Shown here one piece after another: positions 47,742 to 56,187 of a DNA stretch of 64,000 nt. This stretch comes from JBOHRN01 sp050732775 (GTDB lineage: Bacteria > Gemmatimonadota > Gemmatimonadetes > Longimicrobiales > Longimicrobiaceae), in assembly GCA_050732775.1 (NCBI GenBank), contig JBOHRN010000020.1, positions 1 through 64,000 of the forward strand. The letters are read 5' to 3'. Position 1 is the stretch's first letter. Each line of letters starts with the position of its first letter. A model generated the notes under the pieces. That model did no database searches and had not been told where the DNA came from. It was given only the letters and a program-made list of their open reading frames with translations. Both the position numbers and the translations under genes were made by a program.

Positions 47742-47897
47742 CTAAAATACCTTCTGGAATAGCCAGATCACTAGCAAGACGAGGGCGATGATCCAGAGCA
47801 GGTTCAGCAGCGCCCCCGCCACGAAACCGACCAGCTTGGCTACGATCCAGACGACCACCAGGATGACGGCGATCCAAATCAGGGTGTTGACGGTCAT
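47742..47897 (-). CDS. Small hydrophobic membrane protein (51 aa)
   Basis: Two membrane helices in 51 residues: TLIWIAVILVVVWIVAKLVGF and AGALLNLLWIIALVLLVIWLF, ending QKVF. It resembles the DUF5670 or Lmo0937-like small membrane proteins often found near stress genes, by pattern only. It lies convergent with the USP-antiporter gene (25 bases) and downstream of the 231-aa hypothetical gene on the same strand. Confidence 0.7.
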   Translation of the reverse strand: MTVNTLIWIAVILVVVWIVAKLVGFVAGALLNLLWIIALVLLVIWLFQKVF

Positions 47898-47927
47898 CAG
47901 CGTGTTACTGGTTTGAGAAAAGGATAT

Positions 47928-48623
47928 TCAGCGGTCTCCCAACCGTCCTAGGTCGGCCGAGTTCACCTCCCGGCCCGCGCTCAGTAGCTGCACTATCTTT
48001 TCGGGCGCGGGCCGGTACCTGCGGGCCACCGCCCGCATCCCGAGCAGGCGGTTGACGCTGACCAGGGTGCCGGGCACCTCCGTGCCGCTCAGGAGTCCGC
48101 CCAGCTCGCCGGCGACACCGGGGCGAAAGTTACGGGCTACGATTACCAGGGTGTCGGGCATCTCCTTGGAGGCGGCCCGCACCGCCTGCAAAAGCGAACC
48201 GCTCAGGGATAGCGACACGCGCGGATAAGCCAGCAGCACGCCTTCCCGTTCTCCGTGCGAGAAGCGCAGCGCTGGCTCGGAAGCGAGCCGGCCCGGCTTT
48301 GCCGCTCCAGCCAGATCGCGCAGAACCACGGCGATTCGACGCCGGAACTCATCCCCGGCGGGCTCGCCCCCGCAGGAGAGTTGGCGCAGCCGGTAAGAGA
48401 AGTGCCGATTCGGGTCAAAGCCGGAAAACCAGGGCAAGAGACGTCGCGCCGTGCCGGCGTCCACGTATCCGGTGGCCGCTAAGGCCGAGGTTAGCGCCGC
48501 GCCCGCTAGGGTAGGGTCTCTTTCAGCCACCCACTCCAGAGCCCGGCTCATGCGAAGCCACTCGCTCTCACCTCTCAGGGAGGGAGGAAGTCCGAAGGAG
48601 GCGCGTCCGAACCAGATCATCAT
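47928..48623 (-). CDS. Hypothetical protein, no recognised domain
   Basis: 231 aa (start at MMIWFGRASF; a start 12 residues earlier is possible). No signal peptide or membrane helix. The C-terminal half has an alpha/beta look (MPDTLVIVARNFRPGVAGELGGLLSGTEVPGTLVSVNRLLGMRAVARRYRP) and the N-terminal half is helical (LRMSRALEWVAERDPTLAGAALTSALAATG). A conserved-looking FDPNRHFSYRLRQLSCGGE lies between. It is cytoplasmic; I can infer no function. Confidence 0.6.
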   Translation of the reverse strand: MMIWFGRASFGLPPSLRGESEWLRMSRALEWVAERDPTLAGAALTSALAATGYVDAGTARRLLPWFSGFDPNRHFSYRLRQLSCGGEPAGDEFRRRIAVVLRDLAGAAKPGRLASEPALRFSHGEREGVLLAYPRVSLSLSGSLLQAVRAASKEMPDTLVIVARNFRPGVAGELGGLLSGTEVPGTLVSVNRLLGMRAVARRYRPAPEKIVQLLSAGREVNSADLGRLGDR

Positions 48624-48718
48624 GACAAGGACAATGGAGTCCGGACCGGAGCACGTCAACTACTTGAGCCGTAGACGTCACCACGCTATTCTTCACGGCT
48701 ACCCGAACGGCCTGCTAG

Positions 48719-49252
48719 GTGAACCGTCTACCCATTCTTGCCGCCGCCTTCGTCCTTGCCCTAACTGGGTGCGAGGTCGAGCCCACGCCGCGGAGGTTGT
48801 ACGAAGATCCCACGCCCGAGGCCAGCGCCGGAGCAGAGGCGGGGGACGAGGTCCGGCTGCGACTGGAGCTCTTCGCCGACGCCCTGGCCAGTGGGGAGGC
48901 CGAACAAGCCGTCGAAGTCTTGCGGCCGTCCGCGGACGTACGCGCGGTCACCGGGGTCGACGCGGACGAGGTGCGGGGGCGGGAGCGCCTGGTCGCGGCC
49001 CTCGGGGAGGTGTCTGGGACCCGGGGTGGGCTTCCCCGGCCCGAGATACGGGTTTCGGCGAACGAGGACGGTGGGGTGGCGTGGTTTTTGGTGGGGTGGC
49101 GGGGAAGGGAGGGAGCCGTTTGGCTAACCGGGGTGCTACTGCGCCGGGAAGAGGAGTGGCACCTGATTCAAGTCCATCTCGACGCGGATGGGGCTACTCT
49201 TCCTCCCTCACCCCGGTCTCCGCCGGAGCGGGGTCCCGGGGAAGGGGGGTGA
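48719..49252 (+). CDS. SnoaL/NTF2-like lipoprotein
   Basis: 177 aa from a GTG. Lipobox in AAAFVLALTGC. After a Pro/Glu linker, EVRLRLELFADALASGEAEQAVEVLRPSADVRAVTG, GRERLVAALGEV and VWLTGVLLRREEEWHLIQVHLDA fit an NTF2-like fold. Function unknown. Its last 59 bases overlap the 3' end of the convergent GT51-like gene; the overlapping part encodes only a Pro/Gly-rich tail. Confidence 0.7.
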   Translation: MNRLPILAAAFVLALTGCEVEPTPRRLYEDPTPEASAGAEAGDEVRLRLELFADALASGEAEQAVEVLRPSADVRAVTGVDADEVRGRERLVAALGEVSGTRGGLPRPEIRVSANEDGGVAWFLVGWRGREGAVWLTGVLLRREEEWHLIQVHLDADGATLPPSPRSPPERGPGEGG

Positions 49253-49994
49253 GCCGGAGCGGTTCTGGCTCCTCCAGCCACCCGGCGGGCCGGGTCATGG
49301 GGGCGTGTTCGAGTCCGGGCTGAAAGCCGAGCCGCTCGCGGACCGCCCGCCGGTACGCCGCCTCTCCGATAATCCGGCCCGCCGCCATGCGCCGGAGCAC
49401 ATCGTTACGCCGCGCGCCCGCTGGCCCGGCCCGCCCCAGAGGGTCGCGGATGGGCGGGGGCAGGGTAAATCCGGCCAGTGTCGCCGCCTCGCTCAAGGTG
49501 AGCCCAGCTGGTTCTTTCCCGAAGTACTCGCGCGCCGCCGCGGTCACGCCGTACACCTGCCACCCCCACTTCTGCCCCAACCTCACCCGGTTCAAATACA
49601 ACTCCAACAGCTTGCTGTCAGAGAGCAGGTGGTCGAGCCGACCGGCCATGACCCGGGCGCGGACGCGGTCCAAGACTTCTCCGTCTAGCCGGTACGCCTG
49701 CTCCACCAGGTGGCGCGCCGCTGCACTTTCGTCGGGCCCGGCGGCCGTCCGAAAGGCTGCTACCAGGTAGCCGGGAAAGGAGTCCAGGGGCGTCCAGAGC
49801 CCGCTCTTTGCGGCTTCGGAGCGTTGGGCCAGGAGCCCGTTCTGCAGCTGTCGTCCCTGCGACCAGAAAAATCCCCCCATCCCCCCCACCATCAAGGCCG
49901 CCACTAGCAGGAGTCCGAGGATGCCGTAGCGGTGGTCCGTTTGCTTGCGTCGCATCACCCCCACTCCCATCCGCCGCCGCCCGCTTCTCGCCAT
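49194..49994 (-). CDS. GT51 transglycosylase-like membrane protein with degenerate active site
   Basis: 266 aa from an ATG with a strong ribosome site (GGAGAGGGG). One N-terminal membrane helix (YGILGLLLVAALMVGGMGGFF), then a GT51-like domain: SKLLELYLNRVRLGQ, WQVYGVTAAAREYFGKEPAGLTLSEAATLAG are clear. The catalytic Glu motif (normally ED-x-x-F) is replaced by FRTAAGPDE, and the GGSTITQQ motif is replaced by ESAAARHLVEQ. Length matches a monofunctional transglycosylase minus ~30 residues at the active site. It is therefore probably a pseudoenzyme that binds or regulates rather than polymerises glycan. Confidence 0.75.
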   Translation of the reverse strand: MARSGRRRMGVGVMRRKQTDHRYGILGLLLVAALMVGGMGGFFWSQGRQLQNGLLAQRSEAAKSGLWTPLDSFPGYLVAAFRTAAGPDESAAARHLVEQAYRLDGEVLDRVRARVMAGRLDHLLSDSKLLELYLNRVRLGQKWGWQVYGVTAAAREYFGKEPAGLTLSEAATLAGFTLPPPIRDPLGRAGPAGARRNDVLRRMAAGRIIGEAAYRRAVRERLGFQPGLEHAPMTRPAGWLEEPEPLRLTPLPRDPAPAETGVREEE

Positions 49995-50136
49995 CACCCC
50001 TCTCCAGGTATTAGGGAAACACTTCCGGCCCAACGTGTATTGAGTAACCGGCAGCCAGGCAAGAGTTATTCCGGTTGCGGAGTATTGGGCCGCCCGGTTA
50101 GCGTGTTCCGAGCGTCAGCTTACCCGACCGATAGAG

Positions 50137-51399
50137 ATGGACGACAAGTACTTCCGGCGCGGCTTCGGCCTCAAGAAGGAGATCGCCCCCCTGGTGGAGG
50201 CGGACTACCATAGCGCCCTGCTGGACCGCATCCTGGAGGGCGGGTACCGAGCCGGGTTCGGAAAGGGCGAAGAGCGGGTGGAGATCCGGTTGGCCGAGTC
50301 GTTCGGCTTCTGCTACGGCGTCGACAGGGCGGTGGACTACGCCTATCAGACCTGCGCCCAGTTCCCCGACCGCCGCGTTTTCCTGGTGGGCGAGATCATT
50401 CACAACCCGCACGTCAACCAACGCATGCGGGATATGGGGATCACCTTTATCTACCCCGAACTCAAGCACGACGGCAGCACCCTCTTCGACTTCTCCGGGC
50501 TGACGGCCGACGATGTGGCCATCCTGCCCGCTTTCGGCGTCACCCGCACCGACTTCGAGCGGCTCGGTGAGATCGGATGCGTGCTGGTAGACACCACCTG
50601 CGGGAGCGTCCTCAACGTCTGGAAGCGGGTCGACCAGTACGGCCAGGACGGATTCACTGCTTTGATTCACGGCAAACACTACCACGAGGAGACCAAGGCC
50701 ACGGCCAGCCAGATCTTTAAGCACCCCGGCGGTCACTACCTGGTGGTCCGCGACATGGACGAGGCCCGGCTGGTCATGGACTACCTCGAGGGCAAGCCGG
50801 AGGCGCTCTCGCGGGAGCAGTTCGTGGAGCACTTCGCGACCAAATCGTCTCCCGGTTTCGACCCCGACCTGCAGCTGGAGAAGATCGGCGTGGCCAACCA
50901 GACCACCATGCTTTCGGGCGAATCTCTGGCCATCGCCAAAGAGGTGGGCGAGGCTCTGGCCCGGCGCCACGGCCAGGGAGAGCTGCAGCTGCACTTCCGC
51001 TCCTTCGACACCATTTGCTCGGCTACCCAAGAGCGCCAGGACGCGGTCGAGGAGTTAATGAAGGGGCCAGATGGCCCGCCCGACGTGATGCTGGTGATCG
51101 GGGGGTACAACTCGTCCAACACCAACCACCTGGCGGTGATGTGCTCCCGCTACACGCCAACCTTTCACGTCGCCGATTCGACTTGTCTCGACCCGGAGCG
51201 GGGGACCGTCCGCTTCAAGCCCAACGGCACCCCTTTTGACGCACCCGAGGTAGAGGCCGAGGATTGGCTACCCGCGGGGCCGGTGTCGTTGGGGCTCACC
51301 GCGGGAGCGTCTACCCCCAACAACAAGATCGGCGAGGTGGTAGACCGGGCGCTGAAAACCCGGGGAATCGAAGTTGCGCTAGCGGAAGTGGCGGCCTAA
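50137..51399 (+). CDS. ispH: 4-hydroxy-3-methylbut-2-enyl diphosphate reductase, long form
   Basis: This 420-aa enzyme performs the last MEP pathway step, giving IPP and DMAPP from HMBPP. The three cluster cysteines are Cys59 in ESFGFCYGVDRAV, one in VDTTCGSVLNVWK and one in DTICSATQERQDAV. It is the longer plant/cyanobacterial-type form (~100 residues longer than E. coli IspH) with an N-terminal extension YFRRGFGLKKE and the SSNTNHLAVMC region. It works with IspG encoded at 21.8 kb. Confidence 0.95.
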   Translation: MDDKYFRRGFGLKKEIAPLVEADYHSALLDRILEGGYRAGFGKGEERVEIRLAESFGFCYGVDRAVDYAYQTCAQFPDRRVFLVGEIIHNPHVNQRMRDMGITFIYPELKHDGSTLFDFSGLTADDVAILPAFGVTRTDFERLGEIGCVLVDTTCGSVLNVWKRVDQYGQDGFTALIHGKHYHEETKATASQIFKHPGGHYLVVRDMDEARLVMDYLEGKPEALSREQFVEHFATKSSPGFDPDLQLEKIGVANQTTMLSGESLAIAKEVGEALARRHGQGELQLHFRSFDTICSATQERQDAVEELMKGPDGPPDVMLVIGGYNSSNTNHLAVMCSRYTPTFHVADSTCLDPERGTVRFKPNGTPFDAPEVEAEDWLPAGPVSLGLTAGASTPNNKIGEVVDRALKTRGIEVALAEVAA

Positions 51400-51409
51400 G
51401 GAGCCTCGC

Positions 51410-51655
51410 TCAACGGCTCGGCGGCTTTTTGAGCACCCGGAAGGTATGGTTCCAGCCGCCGGCCACCGCCGAGATCCCCGCCGCCAAGAGGAATACCCCC
51501 ACGGTGGCGTACCCCACCACGGCGCCGCCCCGCGCGTGCCCCGCCCACCCCGCCGCCACCCAGAAGGAGACTCCGGCGAGCGCGATCAGTACGCCCCCCA
51601 AGGCGGCGCCCACTAGCAGCGCCACTACCGGCCGGTAAAGGAAGTTCGGATACAC
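51410..51655 (-). CDS. Small three-helix membrane protein, function unknown
   Basis: 81 aa with two or three hydrophobic segments (PVVALLVGAALGGVLIALAGVSFWVAAGW and GYATVGVFLLAAGISAVAGGW). It begins one base after the cytochrome c stop on the same strand, so it is probably cotranscribed and may serve the same respiratory or membrane role. Unnamed family. It ends 10 bases from the convergent ispH stop. Confidence 0.65.
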   Translation of the reverse strand: MYPNFLYRPVVALLVGAALGGVLIALAGVSFWVAAGWAGHARGGAVVGYATVGVFLLAAGISAVAGGWNHTFRVLKKPPSR

Positions 51656-51656
51656 C

Positions 51657-52178
51657 TCAGTTGGCTCCTTCCGTATCGGTCTGGCGGCTCAACGCCCACA
51701 CGTAAGCGGCCAGTGCGTTGACCTCTTCGGGGTCGAAGTTGCCGCCCCCCAGGGGAGGCATCGGCGCGGGATACTCCTGAGGGGTGGGAACGCCGGCGCG
51801 GATGACTTCGGCGATCTCCGCGAACTCTCCGCCAATCTGGAGCCACTCGGCGTCGTCGAGGGCGGGTGCCAGCCCCGAGCCCCGGCCCCCCGGCCCGTGG
51901 CAAGCGGTGCAGACGGTGCCGAAGAGCTGCTGCCCCTCCCGGATCATACTCTCGCTCACCCCGGAGGGGAGGTTGGCGGGGATTGCGATTTCGGTCGCGG
52001 CCAAGCGCATTCCCGGCGTCACGGGAGGTGGCTCGGGGGCGGCGTGGAGGGTGAGCCGCTCCTGGTCTCTCTCTACCACCTTGGCGTAGCCGTCCTCGTC
52101 TTCGATACACCCCGCCGCCAAGGGCGCGAAAGCGAGCGCCAGCAACGTTACTTTGAACCCCCGGACCGAACCTCGCAT
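51657..52178 (-). CDS. Monohaem cytochrome c, lipoprotein
   Basis: 173 aa from an ATG with a ribosome site (AAGGGAG). Lipobox in LAFAPLAAGC (Cys24). Haem motif Cys90-Thr-Ala-Cys93-His94 in GTVCTACHGPGG and likely axial Met140 in PAPMPPLGGGNF, followed by DPEEVNALAAYVWALS, give a class I cytochrome c fold. It carries electrons in the periplasm, probably to a terminal oxidase; the SCO copper-assembly gene is 1.3 kb away. Confidence 0.92.
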   Translation of the reverse strand: MRGSVRGFKVTLLALAFAPLAAGCIEDEDGYAKVVERDQERLTLHAAPEPPPVTPGMRLAATEIAIPANLPSGVSESMIREGQQLFGTVCTACHGPGGRGSGLAPALDDAEWLQIGGEFAEIAEVIRAGVPTPQEYPAPMPPLGGGNFDPEEVNALAAYVWALSRQTDTEGAN

Positions 52179-52266
52179 CAGCTCCCTTCGTGCTCCCCGG
52201 GGCGCGTGCCCCTTTACTTTGACCGCGCCCAAGAGAATGGGTGAGCTACTCGGGCGCAAGGCCCGA

Positions 52267-52401
52267 TCACCCCGCCGGGATACTCAGCCCGTGCTTCTGG
52301 TTAAGGGCGGCGGCCAGGGCGTTGGCCACCGCCTGGGCGAGCAGCCCAGAGGGGGCCAGCGCGACGAAGAGGATCACGGCCGCGGTTGGGGCGCGTCTCA
52401 T
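52267..52401 (-). CDS. Possible 44-aa secreted peptide
   Basis: An ATG six bases after GGAG opens a 44-codon frame. The first ~22 residues are a classic signal peptide (basic RRAP, hydrophobic AAVILFVALAPSGLL, AQA cleavage-like site). The mature part would be only about 22 residues with an alanine-rich amphipathic helix (QAVANALAAALNQKHGLS) and IPAG end. It lies in the otherwise empty stretch upstream of the cytochrome c gene on the same strand. No family is recognised. Confidence 0.4.
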   Translation of the reverse strand: MRRAPTAAVILFVALAPSGLLAQAVANALAAALNQKHGLSIPAG

Positions 52402-52566
52402 GGAGGTCTCCGGGACGGGTGGCGCGCGGGCTGTCCACGCTAGGCGGAAAAGCTATTAGGCGGTCTTGCGCCGGTCAATGCATCCACGCTCGTGGCTCCT
52501 TGTTCGGAGTGGTTCCACGGCGTACCATCCATAACAAGGGTAGCCGCCACCCTTCGCGCTAACGCC

Positions 52567-53497
52567 GTGAATACTCCCCTCCCCGGATTGACCGACCCCT
52601 CGCTAACCCTCCAACCACCCGGCCGGGAGCGGCCGGTGGGAGTCTTCGCGGCGGTCGGCTTCGCCGCAGCCGCGCTGTGGGCGCTCCTCTACCTTTCAGC
52701 AGGAACCCCGTACCTCGGCCTCTTTCTGCTGGCCGCGGCAGCGGTGTTCGCGTCTGCCCCGGTGCTACACCGGCGTTTCGGCGCGGAGGCAGCCGCCCAC
52801 GCGGTGGTGGCCACGGCCGTGGCCGCCGTTTTCATCACTGTCCTCTTCACCGGCGGGGTGTCGGAGTTCGTGGGGCTCTGGCTGGTGGTTCTCCCCATCG
52901 CCCCCGGCCTACTGCTCAGGTTCTGGGCGGCGCTGGGGTGGGGTGTGGGCATTCTGTCCGCCGTGATCCTTTGCTGGGCGTTGGAACTCACCGGGGCTCT
53001 CACGCCGCCGGGGCTCCCGCTGGACGCTTGGTGGGCGTGGTGGCTGCTTCCTCCTATCTCCGGGGTCACCGCGGTGGCCGTGGCCCTGGCCCTATCTCTT
53101 CTTTACGCCCGGAGCAAAGAGTCTGCCCTCGACCGGCTCTAGGGAGCGGTGGAGCGTAGCACCCGGCTCTACCAGGGGGTGCGCAGCTCGGAGGCGCGTT
53201 TTCGCGAGGTTGTTCATGCCATCGAGAGGATGGAGGGGCACGGTGTGTTGGTCACCGACCTTGAGGGGGCGGTGACCTATGCGGCGGGAGTGGCTGGCAA
53301 ACACGGCTTTGGACCGGAGGAGGGAGAAGAAAATCAAAAGATCCACGAAAAGATACGCGCGGGTGGTTTTTTGCACCGGCGACGTGGTGTCGGTCGCCAC
53401 CAAGGAGTTCCTGGCGAAAACGGGGCGGCCGGTGTTGGAGAAGCCGTTCGACCTGGATCAGGTGGTGGAGACCGTCGCCGGGGTGGCTGGCTCGTGA
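52567..53497 (+). pseudogene. Decayed hybrid sensor histidine kinase (membrane part, PAS fragment, receiver fragment)
   Basis: From the GTG at 52567 a frame encodes about five membrane helices (VGVFAAVGFAAAALWALLYL onward) and ends at TAG 53140-53142. The same frame continues after the stop with a helical linker and PAS-like start (SSEARFREVVHAIERMEGHGVLVTDLEGAVTYA), so the TAG looks like a nonsense mutation, for instance of CAG. The frame then turns to nonsense, and in another frame (53279-53497) the C-terminal end of a receiver domain appears: VVFCTGDVVSVATKEFLAKTGRPVLEKPFDLDQVVE. The kinase core and the rest of the PAS and receiver are missing. This fits a kinase broken by a stop, a large deletion and a frameshift. 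Confidence 0.8.
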
Positions 53498-53518
53498 CCG
53501 CCGCGGCGAACAGTTTCA

Positions 53519-54121
53519 TCACCCGCTCCCAAGCAGCAGGCGCGCGTCGTGGGTCACCTCCTCCCGGGTGGCTTCAGGGGGAATCACCACCCGCAGCTTG
53601 CCGTCTCGGTTGAAGCCGTACACCGCGGAAGTGTGGGCGAGCGCGTCCCTGCCAGCACCGTGGCCACCGTGGCCGGGGGCCCGCCCCGCGTACACGCCGT
53701 ACTCACGGTACAGCACCTCGAGAGAGCCGGGGCGGGTAACCCCGGTGACGTTAGGCCCGAAGTTCTGTAGGTAGCGGCCGAGTACCCCGGGGGTGTCGCG
53801 CTCCGGGTCTACTGTGACCATCACCACCGCTACCCGCTCCCCGAGCGCGAGGCTCACCCGGGAGAGCTTGTCCAGGGTGGCCGGGCAGACGTCCGGGCAG
53901 TGCGTGAAACCGAAGAAAAGGAGGACTGCCCTGCCGCGCAAATTACTCAGCCGGAACGGCTGTCCCCGGTGGTCGGTGAGGAGAAGGTCAGGCGCGGGCC
54001 GGGTATCGTGATACGGGGTACCGTGAAAGGTTGGCCCGCCCGCGTCCGCACAACCGGGAAGTGCGCCCAGGGCAAAGGCGGCCGCCACCGCTGTTCTGAT
54101 TGCCCTTCTTCTTACCGTCAT
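53519..54121 (-). CDS. SCO1/SenC family copper-binding protein
   Basis: 200 aa with a signal or lipobox start (AFALGALPGC, Cys24). Thioredoxin fold with the copper and redox pair Cys75 and Cys79 in GFTHCPDVCP and His163 in LAHTSAVYGF, all conserved. It is likely to assemble the Cu-A centre of cytochrome c oxidase or act in periplasmic redox defence. It partners logically with the cytochrome c gene at 51.7 kb. Divergent from dapD. Confidence 0.93.
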   Translation of the reverse strand: MTVRRRAIRTAVAAAFALGALPGCADAGGPTFHGTPYHDTRPAPDLLLTDHRGQPFRLSNLRGRAVLLFFGFTHCPDVCPATLDKLSRVSLALGERVAVVMVTVDPERDTPGVLGRYLQNFGPNVTGVTRPGSLEVLYREYGVYAGRAPGHGGHGAGRDALAHTSAVYGFNRDGKLRVVIPPEATREEVTHDARLLLGSG

Positions 54122-54216
54122 GCAGTGATTCTACTTGCTGGCTGCTCTCGGCGCCACGCCGCCCGCTTCTTGCAGGGGGCGCGGGCGGCTGGCCACTGAT
54201 CACGACGAGGGAGGAG

Positions 54217-55041
54217 ATGGAGCCAGAGCGGAGGCGGGAGGTTATCCAGGCGGCGTACCGGGACCAGGAGCGGCAGAAGGAGCCGGAGGTCCGCGCCGCC
54301 GTGGACGAGACCATCGAGCTCCTGGACCGGGGCGGGGTCCGGGTAGCCGACCGGAGCGCAGCGGGGGAGTGGCGGGTCAACGAGTGGGTAAAGGAGGCGA
54401 TCCTTCTCTACTTTGCCCTGCAGCCCCTGGAGCCGATGGAGGCGGGCGACCTGCGCTTCTTTGACAAAATTGCCACCAAGCGCGACTTGGAGAAGCAGGG
54501 CATCCGGGTGGTGCCGCCCGGCGTGGCGCGCTACGGCTCGTTCCTGGAGCCGGGGTGCGTGCTGATGCCCGGTTACGTGAACATCGGCGCGTACGTGGGC
54601 AAGGATACCTTGGTGGACAGCTGGGCCACGGTGGGGTCGTGCGCCCAGATCGGCGCCGGGGTCCACCTCTCGGGCGGGGTGGGGATCGGGGGGGTGCTGG
54701 AGCCACCGAGCGCCGCTCCGGTGATCGTGGAAGACGGCTGCTTTATCGGCTCCCGCTCCATAGTGGTCGAAGGGGTAGTTGTGGAGCGCGAGGCCGTGCT
54801 CGGGGCCAACACGGTGCTCACCGGCTCTACCCCGATCATAGACGTGACCGGAAAGTATCCGAGGCGGCTCAAAGGCCGGATCCCCGCCCGCTCCGTGGTC
54901 ATCCCGGGCAGCTACCCCAAGGAGTTCCCGGCCGGGGAGTTCCACGTCCCCTGCGCCCTCATCATCGGCGAACGGAAGGAGTCCACCGACCGGAAAACGT
55001 CTCTGAACGAGGTGTTACGGACGTTCGACGTGCAGGTGTAA
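54217..55041 (+). CDS. dapD: 2,3,4,5-tetrahydropyridine-2,6-dicarboxylate N-succinyltransferase
   Basis: This 274-aa enzyme succinylates tetrahydrodipicolinate in lysine and meso-DAP synthesis. N-terminal helical domain (EVRAAVDETIELLDRGGVRVADR, WVKEAILLYFAL) then a left-handed beta-helix of hexapeptide repeats (PGYVNIGAYVGKDTLVDSWATVGSCAQIGAGVHLSGGVGIGGVL, CFIGSRSIVVEGVVVE). The ATG has a ribosome site in GAGGGAGGAG. Next gene is dapE after 12 bases. Confidence 0.95.
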   Translation: MEPERRREVIQAAYRDQERQKEPEVRAAVDETIELLDRGGVRVADRSAAGEWRVNEWVKEAILLYFALQPLEPMEAGDLRFFDKIATKRDLEKQGIRVVPPGVARYGSFLEPGCVLMPGYVNIGAYVGKDTLVDSWATVGSCAQIGAGVHLSGGVGIGGVLEPPSAAPVIVEDGCFIGSRSIVVEGVVVEREAVLGANTVLTGSTPIIDVTGKYPRRLKGRIPARSVVIPGSYPKEFPAGEFHVPCALIIGERKESTDRKTSLNEVLRTFDVQV

Positions 55042-55053
55042 CCGGTTTCGACC

Positions 55054-56133
55054 TTGCTTGATTCGCGCGCTACCTCTCTCGAGCTGGCGGAGCTCACCCT
55101 GGAGCTCTGCAAGATTCCCAGCCCGACGGGCCGGGAGCGCGAGGTCGCCGATTTCGTGGCAGGGCGCTGCCAGGGGGCGGTAGGCCGGGAGGCGGTTCAA
55201 CGGCTGGGCAACTCCGTCGTCTGCGATCCGGCCGCTGTGAGCGGCTCTTTTACTTCACCGGTGGTAGGGCTGTTCGGCCACCTGGATACGGTGGAGTGCG
55301 CGGCCGGCCAGCCGCTGGAAATCCGTGGCGAGCGGGTGTACGGGTGCGGGGCCAGCGACATGAAGGGTGGCGTGGCCGTGATGCTTTCCCTGCTGCACCG
55401 TTGGCGCGAGCTGAGGGGACGCCCGGTCTTCGTCTTCTACGACAAGGAGGAAGGCCCCAACCAAGAGAACGGGTTGGAGGCGGTGTTGGAGAGTGGGCTT
55501 CTTCCGGAGTTCGAATTCGGCTTTATCCTCGAGCCCACGGACGGAAACCTCCACCTCGGCTGCCTGGGCCTCCTGCACGCCACCGTGACCGTGCCTGGCA
55601 GGCGGGCCCACAGCGCGCGGCCGTGGCAGGGAGAGAACGCCCTTTACAGAGCGATCCCCCTCTTGGAGCGGCTGCGCGACCGGGTGGCTCGTGAAGTGGA
55701 AGTGGGGGGACTGACGTTCCAGGAGGTGGTCACGGCCACCCAGGCGTGGACCGAAAACTCGCGCAACGTTATTCCCGGCGAGGTCCGCTTCAACCTGAAC
55801 GCGCGCTTCGCGCCGGGGCGCACCTGTGCCGACGCCGAACGCGAGCTGCGAGCCCTGGTGGCGGGCGCCGGAGAGGTCGAAGTAGTGGACCGCGCCGAAG
55901 CCGGAGAGGTCCACGGCGACCACCCCCTGATCCTTGCGTGGCGGCGTAGCGAGGGGCTAGTAGCCGAGCCGAAGCAGGCGTGGACCGACGTGGCCCGGCT
56001 CACCGGCCGGGGCATCCCGGCGGTCAACTTCGGTCCGGGAGCAACCGCCCAGGCCCACCAGCGAGGGGAGTGGTGTCCGGTGCGGGGGTTGGAGCGGTGC
56101 CACGCCGCCCTGCTGCGCTTTTTCAAAGGGTAG
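55054..56133 (+). CDS. dapE: Succinyl-diaminopimelate desuccinylase
   Basis: 359 aa, M20 family zinc enzyme that releases succinate from N-succinyl-LL-DAP. Metal ligands appear in order: His76 and Asp78 in LFGHLDTVE, Asp102 in GCGASDMKGG, catalytic Glu132-Glu133 in FYDKEEGPNQEN, Glu in ILEPTDG, and a final His near GATAQAHQRGEW. The dimerisation lid has GRRAHSARPWQGENALY. The start is a TTG (55054) and no strong ribosome site is seen, so the exact start is uncertain. Pathway partner dapD is directly upstream. Confidence 0.92.
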   Translation: MLDSRATSLELAELTLELCKIPSPTGREREVADFVAGRCQGAVGREAVQRLGNSVVCDPAAVSGSFTSPVVGLFGHLDTVECAAGQPLEIRGERVYGCGASDMKGGVAVMLSLLHRWRELRGRPVFVFYDKEEGPNQENGLEAVLESGLLPEFEFGFILEPTDGNLHLGCLGLLHATVTVPGRRAHSARPWQGENALYRAIPLLERLRDRVAREVEVGGLTFQEVVTATQAWTENSRNVIPGEVRFNLNARFAPGRTCADAERELRALVAGAGEVEVVDRAEAGEVHGDHPLILAWRRSEGLVAEPKQAWTDVARLTGRGIPAVNFGPGATAQAHQRGEWCPVRGLERCHAALLRFFKG

Positions 56134-56187
56134 CGGGCCCTGCCATCGGCGCCCGGGGACTGTTTCTGACTGTTTCTCCCCCGTTTG

